From: DASRAJ01 sp035638255
GTDB lineage: Bacteria > Bacteroidota > Bacteroidia > Chitinophagales > UBA10324
Direction of reading: 5' to 3'
DNA length: 64,000 nucleotides
Assembly (NCBI GenBank): GCA_035638255.1
Contig: DASRAJ010000133.1
Coordinates: forward strand, 1-64,000
Positions within the stretch are counted from its first letter, which is position 1; each line of letters opens with the position of its first letter. The notes beneath the pieces were generated by a model. That model ran no database searches, was not told the DNA's origin, and worked only from the letters and a program-made list of their open reading frames with translations. Below are positions 7,736 through 16,749 of the stretch, piece by piece. Both the position numbers and the translations under genes were made by a program.

Positions 7736-9868
7736 CTAATCTGCGATCAAAAGTTTCTTCCGTATAAATTCATTCTTCGTTTTTATCTCGATGAAATAAA
7801 CTCCCCGAGCAACATTACTCAAATCGATTTCCACTTTGTCCGAATGGACTCCTTCGGAGAAATCAGTAGTAGTCCCGATTGATCGGGATTCTTCAGCAGG
7901 AAAAATTTTTTGCCCAAGTGTGTTCACTACACTAATCGAGACTTCGTCAACCATCCCGATTAGATCGGGACTATTTAGCCATTCAACCATAAAACTTCCT
8001 GAAGAAGGATTGGGATAGATAGAAATGCCTGAATCATTATTCAATTCATCAACTCCAGAAATCAAAATATACACTGTGGTAGAATTTTTACAACCATTGG
8101 AATCACCAACAACTACCGTGTAATAACCTGTTTGCATGATGGTATAAGATTGATTGGTTGCACCCAAAATATCTGTGCTGTTCAGTTGCCATTGGTAAGA
8201 ACTTGCAGCACTCGATGTGAGCGTGTAACCAACTTGCGTGATGGTTGGTATCGGCGGAGTAGGATAGACGGTGATGTAATTGTGCAGCGTGAGTGTATCA
8301 CTTCCATTTGCATTGGTGGTGATGAGTGTTACATTATAGGTGCCCGGTGTATTGTAGCAAATGTTGCTTGGGTTTTGATCGGTGGAAGAAGAAGGATCAC
8401 CGCCGGGGAATTGCCAAAGCCATGAGATTGGATTGTTAGTGGATTGATCAAGGAAATTGGTGCAGAATTTCTCGCAGATTCTTGTGTCCGCTGCGTTGAA
8501 AGAAGTTTGCGCAGCGACGGTGCAAGCGCCGCATCCTGGTATAAATTTCCAAAGTGTATTAGATATGTTACCAATACCTGGTGAGTTCTGACCACCGAAA
8601 ATCCAGAATTGACAGGAGTCATCAATCCATCCAACATTACCCCAGTAAGCAGCGGGATGGTTATTAGCATTGGGCACTCCTTTAACACCATAAATAGCTG
8701 AAGGATTAGCACTGCTACTGCCGCTCGACCAAGTCCATTCATTTGTTGAAGGATCATAGTACCAGAGATCATTGTAAGCAAAACTGCTGTTTATTCCTCC
8801 GAACAACCAAAACTTTCCGTCGTTGTCTTTCCAGCATGCTCGATTCTCCATTCGTGATGCAGGAAAATTAAATATGCTCGAATCACAGTTTGCAGTATAG
8901 GTACCAGGATCGTTTATGATGTTACTTCCACTCATCCAAGTCCATTCATTAGTTTGCGAGTCGTACTTCCACAAATCATTATAGCAGATAGTGGAGTACC
9001 AATAACCTCCAAACAACCAAAAATTATTTTGGCTATCACGCCACTTCGAGTACGCATATCTCGCACCGGGATGATTGCTAGGTGATGGCACTCCTATTGT
9101 TCCATAGTTATTTAATTGATTGGAACTATCGGAACCACTCATCCATGTCCATTCATCGGAAGAAGGATCATATTTCCAGAGATCATTCCAGAAGATTCCA
9201 GGGTTATGCCCGGTTCCGCCAAAAAACCAAAGGCTATTATCATCACTAACCCATGTAGCACTTGTTTCATGTCGACATCCGGGATTATTTGCCGTATCGG
9301 CAACACCTTGAATGCCATATACTCCGTTTTGATTAATGGTGTTTGAACCGCTTACCCAAGTCCATTCCGCAGTTGCTACGTTATAGCTCCACAAATCATT
9401 CATGTCTCCATAGCTGCCTTGTGAATCATAGCCTTCTCCACCAAAAAGCCAAAACAGACCATCGTTGTCTACCCAAGTAGGCACACCAAAACCGCGTGCC
9501 CCAGGCTGATTACTTACGCTCGGAACTCCTTTCGTCCCATAAACACCAGGCTGATTCGGCGAGCTTGATCCGCCTTCCCATGTCCATTCATTAGTGGCTT
9601 CGTCATACATCCAAAGAGTGTTATAGAAGGTCCAGCCGTATCTAAGTCCACCAAAAAGCCAGAACTTTCCTTGTAGGTCTTTGAATTCGGCTGGCTCATA
9701 GAGTGCAGGCGGCGTATTATTAGCATCGGACACACCAAGAGTTCCAAAAACTGGTGTCCCATTGAGTCCATTCAACCCTTTCATCCAAGTCCATTCCCCC
9801 GCCTGCGCAACACACATATCACACTTCAATGCACAGAAGAAAAAAATAAGAAGTAAATTTTTTTTCAT
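7736..9868 (-). CDS. Trp-rich Kelch propeller, PKD, Ig-like, T9SS protein
   Basis: 710 residues; signal peptide of about 22 residues ending CVAQ, six Kelch-like units (first EWTWMKGLNG, last FWIFGGQN), joint FIPGCGAC, PKD with CEKFCTNFLDQST, Ig-like (YQWQLNSTDILGATNQ) and sorting domain (ISIYPNPSSGSFMVEWL) ending KKLLIAD. Blade 5 has the family signature ASRMENRACWKDNDGKFW. Its sorting domain is the most element-rich of the array, with two type-1 palindromes (SPDLIGM at 7954-7970, SRSIGT at 7873-7888) and one type-2 (DFSEGVHS at 7839-7858), all in frame. It lies 69 bp after the 9938 gene; HigB follows it. Confidence 0.85.
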   Translation of the reverse strand: MKKNLLLIFFFCALKCDMCVAQAGEWTWMKGLNGLNGTPVFGTLGVSDANNTPPALYEPAEFKDLQGKFWLFGGLRYGWTFYNTLWMYDEATNEWTWEGGSSSPNQPGVYGTKGVPSVSNQPGARGFGVPTWVDNDGLFWLFGGEGYDSQGSYGDMNDLWSYNVATAEWTWVSGSNTINQNGVYGIQGVADTANNPGCRHETSATWVSDDNSLWFFGGTGHNPGIFWNDLWKYDPSSDEWTWMSGSDSSNQLNNYGTIGVPSPSNHPGARYAYSKWRDSQNNFWLFGGYWYSTICYNDLWKYDSQTNEWTWMSGSNIINDPGTYTANCDSSIFNFPASRMENRACWKDNDGKFWLFGGINSSFAYNDLWYYDPSTNEWTWSSGSSSANPSAIYGVKGVPNANNHPAAYWGNVGWIDDSCQFWIFGGQNSPGIGNISNTLWKFIPGCGACTVAAQTSFNAADTRICEKFCTNFLDQSTNNPISWLWQFPGGDPSSSTDQNPSNICYNTPGTYNVTLITTNANGSDTLTLHNYITVYPTPPIPTITQVGYTLTSSAASSYQWQLNSTDILGATNQSYTIMQTGYYTVVVGDSNGCKNSTTVYILISGVDELNNDSGISIYPNPSSGSFMVEWLNSPDLIGMVDEVSISVVNTLGQKIFPAEESRSIGTTTDFSEGVHSDKVEIDLSNVARGVYFIEIKTKNEFIRKKLLIAD
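7839..7970. repeat. Cluster of three in-frame short palindromic elements
   Basis: Type 2 TCCGAATGGACTCCTTCGGA at 7839-7858, and type 1 TCCCGATTGATCGGGA at 7873-7888 and TCCCGATTAGATCGGGA at 7954-7970. All three lie in the sorting domain of the 7736 gene and keep the frame. Confidence 0.7.
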
Positions 9869-9937
9869 CCTAATAAAATTTAACAGTGAAGAGAGGAGAA
9901 ATATTACAGCATGAAGTTACTCCCTTTCTTTGTGCAG

Positions 9938-12067
9938 TTAATCTGCAATCACAATTTTCTTCCTCACCCCGAAAAAATCGGGGCCGGCATATTCACTCTC
10001 AGTTTTTATCTCGATAAAATAAACTCCGTGGGCAATATCATTCTCCGAATGGAGTCCTTTGGACAAATCAATTTGCTTCGTCCAATGAGCAGAAGAAATT
10101 TTTTCTTTAGAAGAAAAAACTTTTTGCCCAATCACATTCACAACGTCAATAGAAATTTCGCCAGCCATAAAGCCATTCAGCAATTCAACCATAAAATTTC
10201 CATCCGAAGGATTGGGATAGATGGAAATGTTTGCATCACTCATCACGTCATTGAGGCCGCTGATCAGTATATACTCCGTGACAGAATTCTTACAATTATT
10301 AGAATCAGTAACAACCACTGTGTAATAACCGGTTTGCAAAATGGTGTATGATTGATTGGTTGCACCGGGAATATCCGCTGCATTAAGCTGCCATTGATAA
10401 GAAACAGCCGGGCTCGATGTGAGCGTATAACCTACTTGCGAAATAGTTGGAAATGGAGGAGTAGCATATACGGTTATATAATTTGAAAGTGTGAGTGTAT
10501 CAGTACCTGTGGCTGACGTGGTAATAAGCGTTACATCATATATACCCGGCAGGTTGTAACATATATTCAGGGGGTTTTGATTGGTGGAAGTAGAAGGATT
10601 TCCTCCCGGGAATAGCCATAGCCACGATGTGGGATTGTTGGAAGAAGAATCAAAATAGCTGATGCAAAACTTTTGGCAGATGTCAGTATCGGAACTCGCA
10701 AATCCTACCTGTGAGCTTTGAACAGCACAGCCACCGCAGGCGGAATCAGGAACATATTTCCACAGTGCATTTCTGAAATCAACCCATAATGCGCAACCGC
10801 CGAATAACCAAAAGTTGCCATCATGATCGGTCCACGATGAGCTGCCCCAAAGTCCCGGTGGGATGTTTGCAGGATCAGCAACGCCCTGCGTACCATAAGT
10901 GCCGTTTTGATTGGGTGTGCTTGAACCTTCAGCCAGTATCCATTTATCAGAGGAAGTGACGTATTTCCACAGATCGCTGTAGTAACTGCCGTAATAATTA
11001 TTTGCTCCGCCGAAGAACCAAAAGTTTCCGCATGCATCAGTCCAAACGGCGCGATTCTCTGTCCGGTTGCTCGAGATATAAGCGGAGTCGGCGACACACA
11101 GTGCTCCATAATTTCCAGCTGCATTCAGGTTGGATGTGCCGCTCATCCATGTCCATTCATTTGTTGCCACATCGTACTTCCACAGATCATTGAATACATT
11201 CCAATTGCTGTTTCTTCCACCATACAACCAGAAATTTCCGGAGAGGTCTTTCCATCGTGTATAAATCATTCTTGCTCCGGGAGTATTCGCAGGATCAGGA
11301 ACTCCAATGGTTCCGTAGACACCATTCATATTCATGAGATTCGAACCCTTCATCCAGGTCCAATTGTTTGTTGTGGGATTGAATCTCCACAGATCGTTGT
11401 AGGATGTTCCGCCATTATCACCACCGCCGAACATCCAGAGGTTATTGTTATCATCAGTCCATGCTGCATTTATCTCACAGCGATAGCCGGGATAGTTTGC
11501 TGCATCTTCGACACCCTGGCTTCCATAGACGCCGGGCGCATTGGATGTGGTTGGGCCTTTCATCCAAGTCCACTCATTGCTACTGATATCATACTTCCAC
11601 AAATCACTTCCGATGCCGGGCACAGAATAGAATCCACCAAACAACCAAAAATTTCCTGCAGTGTCAACCCATGTTGCGCCTGAAAATCTTCCACCCGGAT
11701 CATTGGTAGCCGCAGGAACCCCCATTGTTCCGAAAACCGGGAGAGGGTTAGGAGCAGATGAACCATTCATCCACGTCCATTCATTGGTTGAAGGATCATA
11801 TTTCCATAAGGTGTTGCGATATTGAGAGAGCCCGTCATAGCCACCGAAGAGCCAGAGGTTTCCCTGCTTGTCAGTCCACTCGTACGGCTCATACAATCCC
11901 GGTGGTGTATTTGCCGGATCGGAAACGCCCATGGTACCGTACGTTCCGGACTGATTGCCGAAGGATGATCCTTTCATCCAGGTCCATTCGCCTTGCTGCG
12001 CGAAGGCATTAGAAGATAGAAGGTAGAAAGCAGAAGATAGAAAAGAGAGAAGTAAAAGTTTTTTCAT
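9938..12067 (-). CDS. Trp-rich Kelch propeller, PKD, Ig-like, T9SS protein
   Basis: 709 residues from ATG 12067, which directly begins a signal peptide (MKKLLLLSFLSSAF...NAFAQ). The open frame extends 63 codons upstream, but that part is the REP-like element and an orphan tail. Six Kelch units follow; blade 5 has SSNRTENRAVWTDACGNFW and the joint is YVPDSACGGC. The PKD has CQKFC in place of CEKFC. The sorting domain is modified twice in frame: KGLHSEN after QIDLS (type-2 element at 10044-10063), and AGPDFFG splitting the terminal EYVRKK motif (type-1 element at 9967-9983). The second lies within 15 residues of the C-terminus, where the T9SS signal is read, so export efficiency could be altered. 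Confidence 0.85.
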   Translation of the reverse strand: MKKLLLLSFLSSAFYLLSSNAFAQQGEWTWMKGSSFGNQSGTYGTMGVSDPANTPPGLYEPYEWTDKQGNLWLFGGYDGLSQYRNTLWKYDPSTNEWTWMNGSSAPNPLPVFGTMGVPAATNDPGGRFSGATWVDTAGNFWLFGGFYSVPGIGSDLWKYDISSNEWTWMKGPTTSNAPGVYGSQGVEDAANYPGYRCEINAAWTDDNNNLWMFGGGDNGGTSYNDLWRFNPTTNNWTWMKGSNLMNMNGVYGTIGVPDPANTPGARMIYTRWKDLSGNFWLYGGRNSNWNVFNDLWKYDVATNEWTWMSGTSNLNAAGNYGALCVADSAYISSNRTENRAVWTDACGNFWFFGGANNYYGSYYSDLWKYVTSSDKWILAEGSSTPNQNGTYGTQGVADPANIPPGLWGSSSWTDHDGNFWLFGGCALWVDFRNALWKYVPDSACGGCAVQSSQVGFASSDTDICQKFCISYFDSSSNNPTSWLWLFPGGNPSTSTNQNPLNICYNLPGIYDVTLITTSATGTDTLTLSNYITVYATPPFPTISQVGYTLTSSPAVSYQWQLNAADIPGATNQSYTILQTGYYTVVVTDSNNCKNSVTEYILISGLNDVMSDANISIYPNPSDGNFMVELLNGFMAGEISIDVVNVIGQKVFSSKEKISSAHWTKQIDLSKGLHSENDIAHGVYFIEIKTESEYAGPDFFGVRKKIVIAD
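9967..9983. repeat. Type-1 palindromic element in the terminal sorting motif
   Basis: CCCCGAAAAAATCGGGG, together with flanking GCCGGC bases, encodes AGPDFFG between E(F/Y) and VRKK of the C-terminal tail, where all paralogs are continuous. The insertion is 21 bases, so the frame is kept. Confidence 0.7.
10044..10063. repeat. Type-2 palindromic element in a sorting domain
   Basis: TCCGAATGGAGTCCTTTGGA encodes KGLHSE between IDLS and the AHGVYF motif of the 9938 gene. The 35578 gene carries the same kind of insertion at the same place. Confidence 0.65.
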
Positions 12068-12068
12068 C

Positions 12069-12108
12069 GGATTAGTTTGTGATGATTTTATTTTTAAGAA
12101 ACATGATG
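12069..12108 (-). pseudogene. Orphan coding tail next to a REP-like element
   Basis: The minus strand encodes FLKNKIIT with a stop, a copy of the array's C-terminal tail (FLKKKIIITK) with no gene body. It lies between the palindromic element and the start of the 9938 gene. Confidence 0.6.
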
Positions 12109-12109
12109 T

Positions 12110-12286
12110 CGTCATTGCGAGGAAAACTGCGCAGGGATTTTGTGCGTAGCTTTCCGACCTGTCCCGATTTTTCTTCGGGAAGCAATCCCCCGGAATTATA
12201 GCACAAGCCGGTAGGGATTGCTTCCCGAAAAAATCGGGACAGGTCGAAACCCTCACTCATTTTCCCTTCCTGTTTCTCGCAATGAC
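12110..12286. repeat. REP-like palindromic element, copy 1
   Basis: It begins CGTCATTGCGAGGAAAACTG and ends TTCTCGCAATGACG, so its ends are inverted repeats. Inside are AAGCAATCCC and GGGATTGCTTC in inverted orientation and two type-1 palindromes (about 12169-12189 and 12225-12240). It fills the gap between the stop of the 12295 gene and the orphan tail before the 9938 gene. Further copies occur at 16592, 25281 and 27587. Confidence 0.75.
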
Positions 12287-12294
12287 GCACATGG

Positions 12295-14427
12295 TTATTT
12301 TGTGATGATGATTTTCTTTTTCAAAAAAATGTTTTCAGATTTTATTTCAAGGAAGTAAACTCCGTTTGCTACATCACTAAGATCAATTTCTTTTTTCCAA
12401 TGAGCAGATGTCCCGATTGATGGGGATTCTTCGGAAGAAAAAATTTCTTGTCCTAATGCATTCAAAATTGAAATTGAAATTTCGTCATCGGCATAGCCAT
12501 CCCGATTAAGTCGGGACCATTCAACCGTTAAACCATCTGTCGCAGGATTCGGATAGATAGAAATGTTCGCATCACTACTCACCTCCTCAACTCCGGAAAT
12601 CAAAACATACAGGGTTGTAGAATTTATGCAACCGTTAGAATCACGAACAACAACTGTGTAGTAACCCGATTGCAAAACAGTGTACGACTGATTTGTTGCG
12701 CCGGGAATGTCTGTTGCATTCAGTTGCCATTGATATGAATTTGCTGAACTCGATGTGAGTGTATAACCAAGTTGTGTGATGGTTGGAAATGGCGGCGTAG
12801 CATAGACCGTAATGTAATTCTGCAAGGTGAGTGTGTCGCTTCCGTTCGCATTGGTGGTGATGAGTGTTACATCGTAAAGTCCGGGAACATCATAGCAAAT
12901 GTTGGCTGGATTTTGATTGGTGGAAGAAGAGGGAACACCGCCCGGAAAAATCCATTCCCACGAAACAGGATTGTTAGAAGATGAATCGAAAAAGCTGATG
13001 CAGAATTTTTCACAAATATCCTTGTCGCTTACATCGAAGCTCGACTGCCCCTGCTGCTGTCCGCAATTAACGGTGGCCGGACAAACGGGGTTGGTTATAT
13101 ACCTCCACATATCACCCAGGTAAGTAAATGGTGAATAACCGCCAAACATCCATAGGGATCCATCATGACCTACCCAGGAAGGTGCGCCATTTCTTGTTGC
13201 GGGATAGTTAGCAGCATTAGAAACGCCTTTTATACCGTAGTGGCTTGGCTGCGAACTGCTGCCTGATCCACCTACTAAAATGAATTTATTCGAATCAGGA
13301 ATGTAAGCCCAGAAATCTGAATAGTAACTTGAGTTGGTATATGTATTTCCTCCGAAGAGCCAGAATAAACAGCCATCGTTTGTAGTCCAGCAGGTTCTGT
13401 TTTCGCTTCTTGCACGGGGATAAATATTTTGAGATGCCAGACACAATGAATCATAGATACCACCATCGTCAATAACTGCTGAGCCATTCATCCATGTCCA
13501 CGTGCTGCTTGCTAAATCGTACTTCCATAAATCGTTAAAGGAGGTGCTGTTTACATAGCTTCCTCCACCAAACAACCAAAAGTTCCCATGATGATCTTTC
13601 CACCGGCTGTATGACATTCTTCCGGGTGGTTCGTTGGAAGGATCAGGAACTCCTTTGATACCATAACTGCCGGGAGGATTCGCCGATGATTCTCCGGCGA
13701 CCCACATCCATTCATCGGTTGCTATGTTATACATCCATAGATCATTCAACAATCCGACTCCGTTTAAGGCATCAACTCCATATCCGCCGAATAGCCACAA
13801 GTTATTCTGATCATCTACCCAGCTTGCAGCGGCCTCATACCTTGCCCCGGGATAATTTGTTGCAGCGGGTATGCCCTTGGTTCCATATACACCCGGCTGT
13901 CCCGGAGTAGATGGACCTTTCATCCAGGTCCACTCATTTGTCGGGATGTCATATTTCCAAAGGTCTTGCGTATAACCAAGGCTATTAAGGTAACCTCCAA
14001 ACAACCACAAATTATTTGAAGCATCAGTCCACGAAGTGATTCCCCATGCTCTTGCCCCCGGGGTGTTGTTGGGATTGGCAACACCCTGAGTACCGAAAAC
14101 CGGTGCGGGTGATCCACTCGAAGAGCCATGCAGCCAAACCCATTCATTAGTTACAGGATCGTATTTCCACAATGTGTTTGTAGCGCCGCCTGCATTGCCA
14201 CCAAAAAGCCAGAAGTTGCCGGCAGTATCAACCCACTCGCATGGCTCATACATGGCCGGAGGAACATTTGATAATGAAGGAACACCAATGGTCCCAAAGA
14301 CTCCTGCTGATCCGTATGTTGAGTCACCTTTCATCCAGGTCCATTCGCCTGCTTGTGCATGAGCGCAGGGAGAGGGTAGAAGATAGAGGATAGATGATAG
14401 AAAAATGAGGAGGAATATTTTTTTCAT
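12295..14427 (-). CDS. Trp-rich Kelch propeller, PKD, Ig-like, T9SS protein
   Basis: 710 residues, starting 4 bp after the stop of the 14432 gene, which suggests translational coupling. Signal peptide ends AHAQ; six Kelch units (EWTWMKGDSTYG first); blade 5 reads ARSENRTCWTTNDGCLFW; the joint is NPVCPATVNC. PKD has CEKFCISFFDSS, Ig-like has YQWQLNATDIPG, and the sorting domain begins NISIYPNPATDGL and ends KKIIITK. Two in-frame type-1 palindromes change the sorting domain: SRLNRDG (12501-12515), replacing the usual WLNG turn, and SPSIGT (12411-12426). Confidence 0.85.
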   Translation of the reverse strand: MKKIFLLIFLSSILYLLPSPCAHAQAGEWTWMKGDSTYGSAGVFGTIGVPSLSNVPPAMYEPCEWVDTAGNFWLFGGNAGGATNTLWKYDPVTNEWVWLHGSSSGSPAPVFGTQGVANPNNTPGARAWGITSWTDASNNLWLFGGYLNSLGYTQDLWKYDIPTNEWTWMKGPSTPGQPGVYGTKGIPAATNYPGARYEAAASWVDDQNNLWLFGGYGVDALNGVGLLNDLWMYNIATDEWMWVAGESSANPPGSYGIKGVPDPSNEPPGRMSYSRWKDHHGNFWLFGGGSYVNSTSFNDLWKYDLASSTWTWMNGSAVIDDGGIYDSLCLASQNIYPRARSENRTCWTTNDGCLFWLFGGNTYTNSSYYSDFWAYIPDSNKFILVGGSGSSSQPSHYGIKGVSNAANYPATRNGAPSWVGHDGSLWMFGGYSPFTYLGDMWRYITNPVCPATVNCGQQQGQSSFDVSDKDICEKFCISFFDSSSNNPVSWEWIFPGGVPSSSTNQNPANICYDVPGLYDVTLITTNANGSDTLTLQNYITVYATPPFPTITQLGYTLTSSSANSYQWQLNATDIPGATNQSYTVLQSGYYTVVVRDSNGCINSTTLYVLISGVEEVSSDANISIYPNPATDGLTVEWSRLNRDGYADDEISISILNALGQEIFSSEESPSIGTSAHWKKEIDLSDVANGVYFLEIKSENIFLKKKIIITK
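12411..12515. repeat. Two type-1 palindromic elements in one sorting domain
   Basis: TCCCGATTGATGGGGA at 12411-12426 (one arm degenerate) and CCCGATTAAGTCGGG at 12501-12515. They encode SPSIG and RLNRDG in the 12295 gene. Confidence 0.6.
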
Positions 14428-14431
14428 AGAG

Positions 14432-16546
14432 TTATTTTGTGATGATGATTTTCTTTTTCAGAAAAATGTTTTGAGATTTTATTTCGATGAAGTAAACACC
14501 GCTGGCTGCATCATGCAGGTCAATTTCTTTTTTCCAATTCGCCAATGTCCCGGTTGATCGGGATAGTTCGGAAGAATAAATTTCCTGACCCAGTGCATTC
14601 AAAATCGAAATTGAAATTTCGTTACCGGCATAACCATTTAGCCATTCAACCATTAAACCATCTGTTGCAGGGTTTGGATAAATGGAAATATTCGCATCAC
14701 TCATCACATCATGAATGCCGGTGATCAATACATAAACTGTGAAAGAATTTTTACAGCTATTGGAATCACCAACAACTACCGTGTAATATCCTGTTTGCAG
14801 AATGGTGTATGATTGATTGGTTGCCCCCGGAATATCTATTGTGTTGAACTGCCATTGGTAAGAACTTGCTGAACTCGATGTGAGCGTATAACCAACTTGC
14901 GTGATTGTGGGAATAGGTGGTGTGGAATAGACGGTGATGTAGTTCGGCAGCGTGAGGGTGTCATTCCCGCTTGCACCCGTAGTGATTAGCGTTACATCAT
15001 ATACACCCGGAGTGTTGTAGCAAATGTTGGCCGGGTTTTGAAGGGTTGAAGAGGAGGGGTCACCACCCGGGAAGAACCATTGCCATGCAGTAGGATTATT
15101 GATTGATGAATCGAAGAAGCTGATGCAAAATTTTTCGCAGAGCTGCGAGTCGCTCACTGAAAAATTAATTTGCGGAGCCTGCTGACAAAGTGCAGTACCG
15201 ATGCAACTATAATCCGGCACATATCTCCACAAGTCATTGCTGCAAACATATCCGCCGAACAGCCAAAGATTTCCTGCCTGGTCTATCCAGCTATCAGCGC
15301 CTGTTCTTAATCCGGGCTTGTTCAGCGGTGATGAAACACCCTGCGTTCCGCTGACTGCCGAAGTATTGTTGATGGTATCTCCGCTTATCCATTCCCACTC
15401 GTGTAATACATAGTCGTAAACCCAAAGGTCTCCCTGGTGCCCGTTGTAGCCGGTTCCGCCGTAGAGGAAAAAATAGCCGCAATCATCAATCCAGCAAGAC
15501 CTGCCTTCCATTTTATCACCCGGATAATGAGCAAGGGAGAAATCGCATTGTGAGCTATAAACCCCCGATTGAAACGGCGAAGTTGATCCCTCCATCCACG
15601 TCCATTCATTCGTCGTAACATCGAATTTCCAGAGATCACTTAAGTAGCCGTTGCCGCTTGCGCTGTAACCATTTCCTCCATAGAGCCAGAGGTTATCTTG
15701 TTTATCAATCCATCTCGAATATGCAGCTCTTGAACCCGGCACATTCGAAGGCGATGAAACACCCATTGTTCCATAAGTTCCGTAATGATTGGCTGTCGTG
15801 CTTCCGCTCATCCACGTCCAGTTGTTTGATGCTATATCATACTTCCAAAGATCGTTGGCATTCCCCAGTGACGTCCATCCGCCAAACATCCAGAGATTAT
15901 TATAGGAGTCTTTCCATGAGCATGAAACTTCTTGCCGCCCGGGCGGATTGTTTGAAATATTAGCAACACCAAGAGTTCCATAGCTTCCTATATAGTTTGC
16001 AGTGGGTGATCCTTTCATCCAGGTCCACTCATTGGTACTCACATCATATTCCCACAGATCACCAAGGCAACCTATTGTGCCATTCGCATCATAGCCATAA
16101 CCTCCCATGAGCCAAAAATTACCTGACGAATCTGTCCATGATAATTCACCCCATCCTCTTGCGCCGGGATAGTTCGATGGACTGGGAACACCCTGTGTTC
16201 CATAAACTCCCGCCTGATCAGTAGCACTTGGTCCGCTCATCCATGTCCATGTATTTGAAGCAATGCTGTATTTCCATAGCGTGCCGTAATAAATGAATAC
16301 AGAATTGTTAGCGCCGCCGAATATCCAGAGGTTATCATCATGATCTATCCATTCACAGGCTTCGTAAAGGGCGGGAGGTTCGTTGGCTGCATCCGGAATT
16401 CCTTGTGTACCCCAGGTGCCGCTGCTTCCGAAGGGTGTGGCTACTCCTTTCGTCCACGTCCATTCACCCGCCTGTGCATTAGCATGGTGAGAGGATAGAA
16501 GATAGAAGATAGATGATAGAAAAAAGAGGAGGAATAATTTTTTCAT
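14432..16546 (-). CDS. Trp-rich Kelch propeller, PKD, Ig-like, T9SS protein
   Basis: 704 residues from ATG 16546, which begins the signal peptide (MKKLFLLFFLSSIF...ANAQ). The open frame upstream is REP-like element and orphan tail. Six Kelch units (EWTWTKGVATPF first); blade 5 GDKMEGRSCWIDDCGYFF; joint VPDYSCIGTALC. PKD CEKFCISFFDSS with WFFPGGDPSSST; Ig-like YQWQFNTIDIPG; sorting domain NISIYPNPATDGL ending KKIIITK. The linker residues SRSTGT come from a degenerate type-1 palindrome (14548-14563). The stop is 4 bp before the next start. Confidence 0.85.
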   Translation of the reverse strand: MKKLFLLFFLSSIFYLLSSHHANAQAGEWTWTKGVATPFGSSGTWGTQGIPDAANEPPALYEACEWIDHDDNLWIFGGANNSVFIYYGTLWKYSIASNTWTWMSGPSATDQAGVYGTQGVPSPSNYPGARGWGELSWTDSSGNFWLMGGYGYDANGTIGCLGDLWEYDVSTNEWTWMKGSPTANYIGSYGTLGVANISNNPPGRQEVSCSWKDSYNNLWMFGGWTSLGNANDLWKYDIASNNWTWMSGSTTANHYGTYGTMGVSSPSNVPGSRAAYSRWIDKQDNLWLYGGNGYSASGNGYLSDLWKFDVTTNEWTWMEGSTSPFQSGVYSSQCDFSLAHYPGDKMEGRSCWIDDCGYFFLYGGTGYNGHQGDLWVYDYVLHEWEWISGDTINNTSAVSGTQGVSSPLNKPGLRTGADSWIDQAGNLWLFGGYVCSNDLWRYVPDYSCIGTALCQQAPQINFSVSDSQLCEKFCISFFDSSINNPTAWQWFFPGGDPSSSTLQNPANICYNTPGVYDVTLITTGASGNDTLTLPNYITVYSTPPIPTITQVGYTLTSSSASSYQWQFNTIDIPGATNQSYTILQTGYYTVVVGDSNSCKNSFTVYVLITGIHDVMSDANISIYPNPATDGLMVEWLNGYAGNEISISILNALGQEIYSSELSRSTGTLANWKKEIDLHDAASGVYFIEIKSQNIFLKKKIIITK
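14548..14563. repeat. Type-1 palindromic element (degenerate) in a sorting domain
   Basis: TCCCGGTTGATCGGGA encodes part of SRSTGT in the sorting-domain linker of the 14432 gene. Confidence 0.55.
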
Positions 16547-16548
16547 GG

Positions 16549-16590
16549 CGTTATCTTGAAATGATGATTTTCTTTTTAAGAAACATGATG
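16549..16590 (-). pseudogene. Orphan coding tail next to a REP-like element
   Basis: The minus strand carries CFLKRKSSF in the current frame and FLKKKIII in a neighbouring frame, a degraded copy of the array tail between the element and the 14432 start. Confidence 0.5.
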
Positions 16591-16591
16591 T

Positions 16592-16748
16592 CGTCATTGC
16601 GAGGAAAACTGCGCAGGGATTTTGTGCGGAGCTTTCCGAAGCAATCCCCAAGAGTTATGTCACAAGTGGGTAGGGATTGCTTCCCGAAGAAAAATCGGGA
16701 CAGGTCGAAACCCTCACGCATTTTCCCTTCCTGTTTCTCGCAATGACG
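16592..16748. repeat. REP-like palindromic element, copy 2
   Basis: Same terminal inverted repeats (CGTCATTGCGAGG and CTCGCAATGACG) and internal GCAATCCC / GGGATTGC arms as copy 1. One internal type-1 motif remains (CCCGAAGAAAAATCGGGA). It is located between the stop of the 16750 gene and an orphan tail. Confidence 0.75.
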
Positions 16749-16749
16749 A

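Noticed and set aside
12072..12290. Open frames running through the REP-like elements
   Set aside because: They are by-products of the palindromes and orphan tails; the same holds for the N-terminal extensions of the 9938 and 14432 genes, so later starts at signal peptides were chosen.
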